A stretch of DNA of 64,000 bases, from the NCBI GenBank assembly GCA_949752735.1, contig OX457036.1, positions 14,168,516 through 14,232,515 of the forward strand, in the 5' to 3' direction. The notes under the pieces are model-generated. The model ran no database searches and was not told the DNA's origin. It worked only from the letters and a program-made list of their open reading frames with translations. Position 1 is the first letter of the stretch. Each line of letters opens with the position of its first letter. Below, one piece after another: positions 56,146 through 64,000 of the stretch. The stretch is from Lumbricus terrestris. Lineage: Eukaryota; Annelida; Clitellata; Crassiclitellata; Lumbricidae. The position numbers and the translations under genes were made by a program.

Positions 56146-56274
56146 GATTATTCATCGGCGACGTATAGGCTAATTATCATATATCGATCTTCATTAATGG
56201 TCCGATTCCGCTTCCAGATAGACCAGAGAGATGCACAGCGGACGTAACAACGGGTTTCGCTGAGGACTAGTAAG

Positions 56275-56544
56275 CACAGGCGTAGGAGGCGGGGGTCCAG
56301 AGGGGCAAATGCCCCCCAAATTTCGGGCAAATATGCTTTCCGGCAAAAGAGGCAAGGACGGGAAAAAATTTAGGAAATTTTTTCGGGCAAACTGGTCCAG
56401 GCAGATTTTTCGGGCGCACAGGGGTAAAAAGCTAAATTTTCTGAAGATTTACAGGAAATGGCTAAAAAAAGGTCATCAGATTTTTCGGGCACAAATAAAA
56501 ATTTTGCTCCCTCCCCCACTTCCGAAATGTCCCCTACGCCCATG
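56275..56544. mobile_element. hAT-like MITE, CANGGGCGTAGG family
   Basis: The left end CACAGGCGTAGGAGGCGGGG and inverted right end CATGGGCGTAGGGGACAT have perfect 8-bp duplications CTAGTAAG (56267-56274, 56545-56552). The interior repeats TTTTTCGGGCA words and has CTAAAAAAAGGTCATCAG at 56462. No other copy in the window. Confidence 0.92.
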
Positions 56545-56552
56545 CTAGTAAG

Positions 56553-57238
56553 TTTGGAAGTTAGAGTTTTAGATGCATTCAGGTATAAGCTTACGAATTT
56601 TTTAGAGACGAGACTTTGTATTGGAGTGAAGAGCCGTTGAGGCGATAAATAGAGGGACCTGCATGAGGCAGATAATGGACGGTTAGACCGGGTGGTAGAA
56701 TGGTGTTAAGTTCACAGCAACCAAGCTTGAAATTGGCAATATAGAGTTAGTTTTGAAGTCAAGCATGGGGTCGAGTGCGGCGGAGGTAGCAACCAATATC
56801 AATTGACACATCATTCGGAAAATACGAACATGCTTACAACTATTTTTCACCAAAATAGAACAGATAGCCTAAAGCAACTTTCAATTGTATTTTTGCTTCA
56901 ACAATGTATGCAATATACATAATTGAGTTAATAATATTTGTCACATGACAATCAAACGAAGAGCAACAAATCAGTTGACATTATGATTGTCAACATAGAA
57001 GAATAAACAATTATTTGCTTTGCAAGAAAGGCTCCCTTGCTCATCAGGAATTACTCATGTCATCTGAGTAAGCATGCACAAAAATTGAATACAGATATCA
57101 TTTGATTTGCTCATTTTATTCAGGCGCACATTTAAGTAAGAAAGAGCAAACGAAAATGACATCAAGAAATACTATGTCGCCTGATTTGATATTTTAATGC
57201 CAAGCTGAGCAAATCTTTAACGCTAATTTTGAGCAAAT
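56553..57238. other. No gene seen
   Basis: AT-rich intergenic DNA between two elements. Confidence 0.35.
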
Positions 57239-57246
57239 AAGAATAC

Positions 57247-58036
57247 CATAGATGTAAAAAACGATGAAAATAAAATAAAACACGGAAAAAACGTAGTTTT
57301 TTTAAAATAATAAAAACCACGAAAAAACGATAAAAAACGGAAACGGAAAATAATTTGCCTTTGTTACATCTGAAATTTCATTTTCAGCCTACAAACCTTG
57401 CTTATGCAATTTTATCAAGAAACTGCAAATAGCATAACTTTATTATTAGGCCAAAATAATTGGTATAAGTAACATTAATCTACCACAGATATTTTTTTCT
57501 TATAACTTTGGTTTAATAAGAAATTCGGACAAATTAAAAGTATTCAAATCTTTTCAAATTTAAATTGTAGACATAAGTCCGCATTATAAGTTTATGCTGA
57601 TCGACATAACACAATTAAAATCTAACCAGAAGCAAAAACCACAGATGTTTAGGCCTACTAAATTATATATTGTACATTTGTACTTAAAATTGTTACTTAT
57701 AAATATTATTTATAGGCCCAAGAATTTTATATCAAAATAACTCTTACAAATTTCATTTCATGTATAGGGATCTACTACATGTATTTCTCAAAATTCTAAC
57801 TTAAACAATTACATAAAGACCCTATAGTTAGCTGAATCCTTGAGAGCAGTGTGAAAACGTATGGAATATCAGACAAAAATTAAATTAAGGAAAATAATAT
57901 TAGACAGTAAATAATTCAATAAAGTCACATAAAAATCGAAAAAACGACAAAAAACCATGGGAAAAAGAAAAAAACAAAAAAACGACGTTTTTTTAGAGAG
58001 AATAAAAAACCAAAAAAAACTTTTTTTACCACAATG
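57247..58036. mobile_element. Non-autonomous hAT-like element, CATAGATGTAAAAA family, copy 2
   Basis: The left end CATAGATGTAAAAAACG and inverted right end CATTGTGGTAAAAAAAG are flanked by AAGAATAC (57239-57246) and TAGAATAC (58037-58044), 7 of 8. The interior aligns in order with 5807-7485 (TTTGCCTTTGTTACATCTG, TTATGCTGATCGACATAAC, CCACAGATGTTTA) but lacks the 872-bp nested element, giving its empty site. Confidence 0.85.
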
Positions 58037-58084
58037 TAGAATACATTACTAGCCACTGATTGCATAATAATATTCCCTTTATTA

Positions 58085-58305
58085 ACAATCCGGTTGACAC
58101 ACCGCAACCGGTTACAGTGTACACCTAGGCAGTTTAAACAATTCACAAGAACGGAGATCACAGAGAATACACAAATCTTAACTATGCTAACTGAACAGAC
58201 AGCTAATAGCAGCCTACAAAGCAAATCCGCCCAACGGGGGCTCGAACTCACTACCTCTCGCACTCTTGGCCAGCGTGTTAACCACTACTCTACCGGGCCT
58301 CCCAC
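58085..58305 (-). mobile_element. tRNA-derived SINE
   Basis: The minus-strand head GGCCCGGTAGAGTAGTGG (A-box region) and GTGAGTTCGAGCCCC (B-box) are tRNA-like. The body runs to CTGTAACCGG at 58100. A body-only copy is at 14998-15105. No target duplication identified. Confidence 0.8.
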
Positions 58306-58376
58306 AATTGCAGATGTACTAAGATGTAAGTTGGATTTCAGAAGTAGTTTCTGGCAAAGTAAGCCTAGTTGGCCTA

Positions 58377-58402
58377 TATAATATATATATATATATATCT
58401 GT
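58377..58402. repeat. TA dinucleotide run
   Basis: TATATATATATATATATAT, followed by a short mirrored TTATATATATAA. Confidence 0.9.
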
Positions 58403-58429
58403 TATATATATAACTGTTCTTTTTGCGCG

Positions 58430-58512
58430 CGCTGGAGTCGGGAGCGCCTCTGAGTAATTTTTTCTTGAAGGAGCGCTATATAAATGTCCGAATGAATGAA
58501 TGAATGAATGAA
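58430..58512 (+). repeat. LINE/SINE-type 3' tail
   Basis: GGAGCGCCTCTGAGTAA, CTTGAAGGAGCGCTATATAA and an AATGAATGAATGAATG tail match the 3' ends at 14157-14215 and 33890-33925. Confidence 0.75.
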
Positions 58513-58729
58513 TATCTTGCAGCTTTCTAAAGCTTTCCTAAGTCAAAGTATGAAGTAATTATCTTATGATCTTCTGCCTGGCATCCTATACCCTATTAGT
58601 CAAAAAGAGCACCAACTTCAATAAATATCTCTAGGAAAACAGTGCAAGTTAAGCAGTGGTAAGTTAAAGCCTTTACAAATAAGTCATGATGCATAATGAA
58701 GATTTAATTTAAGCGCCATAATAGAAGGG

Positions 58730-59005
58730 ATGGAGGCAGAGAGTAAACAACAAAGCCTAGAAAAAGCAAGGCATGAACATGGAAGCTTAAACAACAAACT
58801 GAAGAGAAGAACAGAATCGGTGAAGAGAGAAAGCGGTGGAACGAAAAAATTAAAAAAAATTTATCAAGGTGGAAGACATTACAAGTTGCGCGAAAAGTCT
58901 AAACATAATTTTATATCCTGGAACTGGGGAAACAATAAGCAGGGCAGAGGGGACAAAACGTTCCCTTTAACGATTTTTAAAATTTACAACGTGAGTAATA
59001 GCTAG
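58730..59005 (+). CDS. Hypothetical Lys-rich ORF, 91 aa
   Basis: An ATG in good context (GGGATGG) opens a Lys/Glu-rich frame with KLKRR, KKLKK and KLREKSKH patches, possibly partly coiled-coil at the start. A donor-like AAC/GTGAGT is at 58988-58996, shortly before the stop, so it could be a first exon. No domain is recognised and no partner exon was found. It may equally be a chance frame in A-rich DNA. Confidence 0.2.
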   Translation: MEAESKQQSLEKARHEHGSLNNKLKRRTESVKRESGGTKKLKKIYQGGRHYKLREKSKHNFISWNWGNNKQGRGDKTFPLTIFKIYNVSNS

Positions 59006-59009
59006 CTCT

Positions 59010-59700
59010 TCAAGTTTTAAATAATTCAAGAGTTTATACGTAATTCATATTTAATATTTATATTTAGCCTACATTTACAATAGATTAATATCCCACAATA
59101 TTCTGTAGCATGCAATATAATCACAATGATCTCATACCAGTAGGTGTACGAGACGTAAAGCTGAATACTGTGCAACAGTTGCACAAAATAAGTTGATTCT
59201 CCAAATGTCACAGTTTCATGCTAACAGTTCAGAATCTATGATCCAATTAATTCTTGAACAACCTTCATTATGTACATTAAGAGTAGCCATACTATAACAA
59301 ACTCAAATCTCACCCAAAATTTAATGCAAATACAGTGTATAGGCTACATCGATGACCTAGAGAGCAGTAACTTAGTGCAATCGGACTAGTTGGCAATAAA
59401 CTCAGAATTTCAAACGACATAAAGGAACTAGAAGAAAACATCGAAAAACAATCAGCTGAACGAAACATAAAACAAATGCAGAACTGATGGAAGAATAGTA
59501 GAAGAAGACTTCCTTATCTACACAGTAAAAAACGACCATGATCCAATGGCACAGTGCACGCAAAATTTCAATCGCACATAAAGACTGCTTTTGGCTGTAG
59601 TTTGACATTTACTTTGAACTATTTTGCTAAGCAATGGCACGGTTTCAAACATACTTTTACTCCACGCGATTGATTGGCATCTACAGTATTTTTGGCTACT
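59010..59700. other. No gene seen
   Basis: AT-rich intergenic DNA. Confidence 0.35.
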
Positions 59701-59859
59701 ACACTGTGTCCCGAAGAAAATTAGACCCCAACAAAAAGTGTCATAACTCGGTCAAAACGTTTGATATGTGCCTGAAATCTTTAGGCCAACAACAGTAACC
59801 ATATTACCATCAAACCCTGACGCCGATTAAAAATATTCGTCAGTTTGTCAAGTTTATGG

Positions 59860-60237
59860 GCGTTTGAGATGCAGCGCTGAAAAATGAAAATTTCCAACAT
59901 GCAAAAGCTGAAAGAAAGTGAAGTTCAGCAACAGATTGATATCAAAATGTTCTCCTTGTTCACGGACATACGACTGTAGATGTAGACGCCACAGTTTGAT
60001 GGTCCGGTCTATGATCACGTGGTCAAGCAGCTGCAAATCTTCAATCAGACGCGCCCTACGGTTATCGATGACATGAATAGGGGAACGAAAATCGTGCTCC
60101 TCCAGTACACTCCGGATTGAGACATGGACTGTTGGGCAGCCACAGCTGCGGGAAATGAAGCTGGGTGTCTCCCGTGACAGCTACTACACTACGTCCACGG
60201 TCGTGTGTCCATAAACAACGAGGACATTTTGAACACC
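59860..60237 (-). pseudogene. Mariner/IS630-type transposase C-terminus, broken
   Basis: The minus strand reads QLWLPNSPCLNP (the SPDLNP block with Cys where Asp is usual) and, after a frame disruption, VLEEHDFRSPIH, RARLIEDLQLLDHVIID, IKLWRLHLQSYVREQG and EHFDI. This is the order of mariner C-termini ending in GGHFE. It is cut off upstream by the hAT element (target duplication GTATAGAC). Not functional. Confidence 0.78.
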
Positions 60238-60400
60238 GTATAGACCAGCGTTTCCCAAAGTGGGTTCCGCGGAACCCTTGGGTTCCGCGGGCTTGGCGCA
60301 GGGGTTCCGCGAAGAGATGGTTAAATACTTTCTTACTATGAATAAAGATAATAATTGGATACGAAAACATTCAAAGTAGGCGAAAAGCCTTCCGCTAACT

Positions 60401-61624
60401 CAGGGCTGTTTTTAAGGAATTTTTAGAACTGCACAACCCCTTCTTTCCTTTCCCATTCTCCGTGGTAAGTTACTTCTAATCGGATGACAATGACCTTTTT
60501 GCTAGTTTTAACTGCACAGAACTTGTGACAGAAGTGCTTTTACGACTGCACAAATCCATTTACTCGTAGAACTGCACATTTTGTGGGGTCCATTACCCCC
60601 TGCCATTACCCCCTGCCATTCCCCTCCGGAGACAATTACCCCCGCCATTACCCCCCTGCCATTACCCCCCCGCTATCACCCGCTAGTTGTAGTGCTAATT
60701 ATGTAGGCACTTAGCGCCTATTAACAACTAAAACCAGTAAATTCGCACCTTATTCACGCAGTTTGTACCATGGCTGAAATATTCTTGCTTAAATGGAAGC
60801 TGGATTGAAGAAATGGTCTTGCTTAAATGGAAGCTGGATTGAAGAAAATATTCTTGCTTAAATGGAAGCTGGATTGAAGAAAATAGTCTTGCTTAACTGG
60901 GAGATGGACTGAAGAAAATATTCTTGCCTAAATGGAAGCTGGATTGAAGAAATATTCTTGCTTAAATGGAAGCTGGATTGAAGAAAATATTCTTGCTTAA
61001 AGGAAGCTAGATTGAAGAAAATATTCTGGCTTAAATTGGAGCTGGATTGATGAAAAATTTCTTGCTTAAATGGAAGCTGGATGAATGGAAACAGTCTTGC
61101 TTAAATGAAAGCTGGATTGAATAAAATATTCTTGCTTAAATGGAAGCTGGATTGAAGAAAATATTCTTGTTTAAATGGAAGCTAGATTGAAGAAAATATT
61201 CTGGCTTAAATTGGAGCTGGATTGATGAAAAATTTCTTGCTTAAATGGAAGCTGGATGAATGGAAACAGTCTTGCTTAAATGAAAGCTGGATTGAATCAA
61301 ATATTCTTGCTTAAATGGAAGCTGGATTGAAGAAAATATTCTTGTTTAAATGGAAGCTAGATTGAAGAAAATATTCTGGCTTAAATTGGAGCTAAATTGA
61401 TGAAAAATAATAGTAATTTAAATGGAAGTTGGATTGATATTTAGAATATAAGCTCCGTTTATATGATTTTGTCTTCCATCTATGGAGGTAATTGCGGGGG
61501 GGGCAATGGCAGGGGGTAATGGCGGGTGGAATTGTCTCCGGGGGGTAATGGCAGGGGTGTAATGGGCCGGGGGGTAAAGTCCGGATACCCATTTTGTGTA
61601 CAACTGCACGTTAAAAAAGCCCTG
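60401..61624. mobile_element. TIR element of the CAGGGCT/GTGCAGTT family, carrying a minisatellite
   Basis: The left end CAGGGCTGTTTTTAAGGAAT and inverted right end CAGGGCTTTTTTAACGTGC have perfect 8-bp duplications CGCTAACT (60393-60400, 61625-61632). Subterminal arms are CCATTACCCCCTG repeats, mirrored at 60590-60680 and 61490-61580. The centre is a 19-unit minisatellite. Relatives: 11198-11687 (no minisatellite) and the fragment 535-690. Confidence 0.92.
60774..61440. repeat. ~35-bp minisatellite with 175-bp higher-order period
   Basis: About 19 units of AAATGGAAGCTGGATTGAAG plus an AAAATATTCTTGCTT spacer. From 61021 a five-unit block repeats at 175-bp spacing: ATATTCTGGC at 61021, 61196 and 61371. 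The monomer matches the array at 6178-6645. Confidence 0.93.
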
Positions 61625-62401
61625 CGCTAACTCTACTAACGAAGACAACGAACATCTTATTGACATAATGCAAATGAAGCAGAATTCAAATCAACTGTGA
61701 CCAGTGACTGGAATGGGATAGCTAAAACAAATACTCCGCAGTAACTGCAGTTAGGCCTATCATGTTTTGCTATATGTCACGTAAAATGTGTACGAAACTG
61801 CATTTTCATATTTTACTGGAACAGAAGCAAAATATAGAAATCGACGAAGTAATAGGCCTACAGCGGACAATAAGAATCCAGTTTTCTAGCATCAAGCCAG
61901 TTATAGGCAAAATGCATGAGAAGGAACATGTAGGCCTACCCTACTCGTAATAAACTTAGACCATTGTCGTTGTTTTCAAAACACTGCAATTTAATTTTTT
62001 CCTATAAGAAAAATTAACATTTTACATTAGTGCGTGTTTAATAGGCCTATGCTTCTCAGGCGCTATGAATGTTTTAATGCGTTAAGTTGAGATTGGGGTT
62101 CCGCGAGAAAATATTAAGATTCGAAGGGTTCCGTGGCCCAAAAAGTTTGGGAAACGCTGGTATAGACTATAGCTGAATTTCACTTCCTTTCAGCTTTTGC
62201 ATATTGGAGATTTCCCATTTCGTCGCTGTATCTCAAACGCTCATAAACTTGACAAATTCACCAACATTTCTAAACGGCGTTATAGGACCAGGTGATAATA
62301 TGGCTACTGTTGTTGTTTTACAATTTCAGGCAAATACTAAAAGTTTTGGCCGAATTATGGCACTTTTTGTTGGAGTCAACTTTCATGGGAACACAGTGTA
62401 G

Positions 62402-64000
62402 ATGTTACAAGCAGCGAAGTCTTTTGCCTTCTTTTGCCATAAATACAATTATTACATGAATTAAAAAATTATTCCTCGTTTACGATACCACATGTAGGGC
62501 CTACAACCTTTGTTCTGTCAACTCGCAGACACATGTGGCTATCACTATTCACTCCGCCCCTTTTTGATGTCCTATACTGTTCAGACACTAATGAATAAGC
62601 AATGTTTGCAGACATAATGAGTTGGAATAATGAATAGTTAGTTTATAATTGTAAAAATGATGTTAGCATAGAAAGAAATTCTGCTTTCGCTTCCACAAAT
62701 TACCGTTCACAAAACACAAAATATAGAATATCTTTTCTTCTTATCGTTCTCTATAGACCTACTCAGACAAGGACGGGTTGTAATCATAATCTCCAAATTT
62801 CTAGAGCGCTACTCGACAGCTAAGCGCATACAGATCATTTACTTTGAACCATGCCTTCTATATTCTATAACATGCTCTCAATGTGTCTAAGTGCTCACTC
62901 TCAGTTTTGATCACCTTTAGAAGTAAAAACTTAAAAAATAGAATGGTAACTAAATGTAGCAACCGGCAGCACCAAAAACACCATTTAGAACTTTCAGCTA
63001 GGTAGAGAAAAACAAAACATCAGGTAATGAAATTATGAAACACCGAAATAGAAAGAACGTGCACATTAAAGATAATCGGTAATAGAAACAAAATGAAGAA
63101 ACACTAACCAAAATCAGTAGGCTATACAAATTATAAAAGATAGCTTACAAGCGTTTCAATTTTGAATTGCATTCAAGTATTAAACAATCCACCCATCAAT
63201 TGCAACCAAATTGACACGGACAACGTGCTAAGCCTATACATATTGCACAAAGCGTTGAACGTAGGTCTATAACTCTATATATACACCCGAGCACACATAC
63301 ACACAAGTCTACATAATATACAAACATAGTAGGCTATAAATACGCTAACGTTAAAAATACATAGACTAATATACTGTGTTGCAACGAGCTCATCAGTAAC
63401 CTAATAATATTATTACTCAACTGCCCTAAATTAATTCACTCGGATCATTTTGCTTAATGCCTCTTCCAAAGATTTTACTCAGAAACGATAAGACCAACTT
63501 TGACGAGGGCAGTTTTGGAACATGCTCTACAGTCTACATGTAGCCTACGTCATTCTTCCCAAAAGCTGACTCAAAGCCTTGGGTATCTGCCACATTTTTT
63601 CAAAATTCTGATCAGGTATCCAAATGAATTGAACTGCCTACCTGTAACTGGCTTACTCTACGTCTGCAGTTTTCGGGTAATCCCATTCTAAATACCACGC
63701 TAAGAACTGTTCTCCTTCGTCGAGGTTTGACTGAGTAGAGTAGCCTACACGAAGCGACGTTAAATAAATTAAGGGAATGAATAGATTATGAACGGCCATA
63801 GGAACATACAGGTGGCACTGAATTTAATTACGACTATGAACCATTGTATCAATTCGACAGATAAATCCTAAAGGCAAAATACAGCTATATCAAACTTGGC
63901 TTTGCATAAAAAATATGGGACTATGATGAAGCGACAATGAATGTTAGGCGCCTGCGTCTTATCCACTTTATGTGCTGGCGACGACTAGTGTCAAACAATT
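62402..64000. other. No gene seen; one dispersed retroposon tail
   Basis: 62778-62830 (-) has GTAATCATAATCTCCAAATT and GAGCGCTACTCGACAGC, the complement of the GTGAATAAACTGGTGCCC-family 3' block. The rest is AT-rich intergenic DNA without recognisable genes. Confidence 0.45.

Larger units (their letters stand above)
60246..62159. mobile_element. hAT-like element, CAGCGTTTCCCAAA ends, inside mariner
   Basis: Inverted ends CAGCGTTTCCCAAAGTGGGT / TTTGGGAAACGCTG with perfect 8-bp duplications GTATAGAC (60238-60245, 62160-62167). GGTTCCGCGGAACCC-like words are subterminal on both sides. No transposase could be read in the ~0.7 kb that remains after removing the inner MITE. Confidence 0.92.
59702..62399. 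mobile_element. Mariner-like element with ~230-bp TIRs, host of a three-level nest
   Basis: The left end CACTGTGTCCCGAAGAAAAT and inverted right end CACTGTGTTCCCATGAAAGT are bordered by TA (59700-59701, 62400-62401). The arms stay mirrored for about 230 bp: CAACAAAAAGTGTCATAA, AACTTGACAAA, CATGCAAAAGCTGAAAG. A transposase C-terminus remains at the left arm. Without the hAT insertion it would be about 0.8 kb, so it is an internally deleted copy. Confidence 0.88.

Noticed and set aside
57925..58263. 112-codon minus-strand frame with Phe-rich end
   Set aside because: Crosses the A/T-rich end of a CATAG-type element and a SINE; no gene signal. The same holds for 7257-7550.
60774..61440. CRISPR-like array
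   Set aside because: Units are contiguous diverged tandem copies without unique spacers, inside a eukaryotic TIR element.

Overview
The window is eukaryotic. It has long AT-rich intergenic stretches, one intron-containing gene, and dense layers of DNA transposons, MITEs, LINE fragments and tRNA-derived SINEs. The palindromic word GTAGGCCTAC/ATAGGCCTAT recurs throughout. Together these suggest a marine invertebrate, most likely a deuterostome such as an echinoderm; that placement is tentative and rests on general impression.

One conventional protein-coding gene can be assembled in full. It lies at 39242-44461 (+) and has eight exons with GT-AG introns, one reading frame and a poly(A) signal at 44528. 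It encodes a 670-residue inhibitor-of-apoptosis (IAP) protein with three BIR domains, a UBA domain, a Ser/Pro-rich linker, a basic NLS-like patch and a C-terminal RING. This is the XIAP-type layout, without a CARD. A second, intronless RING-finger ORF lies at 9056-9643 (-). It sits inside a 1.25-kb element with long inverted repeats and a 9-bp target duplication, which looks like a gene fragment carried by a Mutator-like element.

Most of the rest is mobile DNA, region by region. 0-5 kb: simple repeats, a CAGTGGCG MITE, and two SINEs, one split by a MITE. 5.8-7.5 kb: a CATAG-type element holding a second TIR element full of a ~35-bp minisatellite. 8.6-9.9 kb: the RING element. 11-15 kb: nested MITEs and a 1.8-kb CAGGGCCGG element with a LINE tail inside. 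18.9-19.9 kb: a mariner-like element with a transposase C-terminus. 21-25 kb: LINE fragments, one inserted in another, and palindromic elements. 28-34.7 kb: a MITE, then a 2.3-kb hAT with transposase remnants broken by a TTAA (piggyBac-like) element and a MITE, then a SINE abutting a palindromic mariner MITE. 35.5-36.9 kb: the best LINE reverse transcriptase fragment. 38 kb: a long TATG microsatellite upstream of the IAP gene. 48-50.7 kb: triply nested MITEs and a GACAAAATG element. 53-55 kb: a LINE endonuclease fragment split by a SINE. 55.7-58 kb: MITEs and the second CATAG element. 59.7-62.4 kb: mariner containing hAT containing a MITE containing the same minisatellite seen at 6 kb.

Two patterns stand out. 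MITEs with different terminal repeats share one internal motif, ACTAAAAAAGGTCRTCAG. One minisatellite family lies inside two TIR elements with unrelated ends. All calls come from reading the sequence; no database search was possible.
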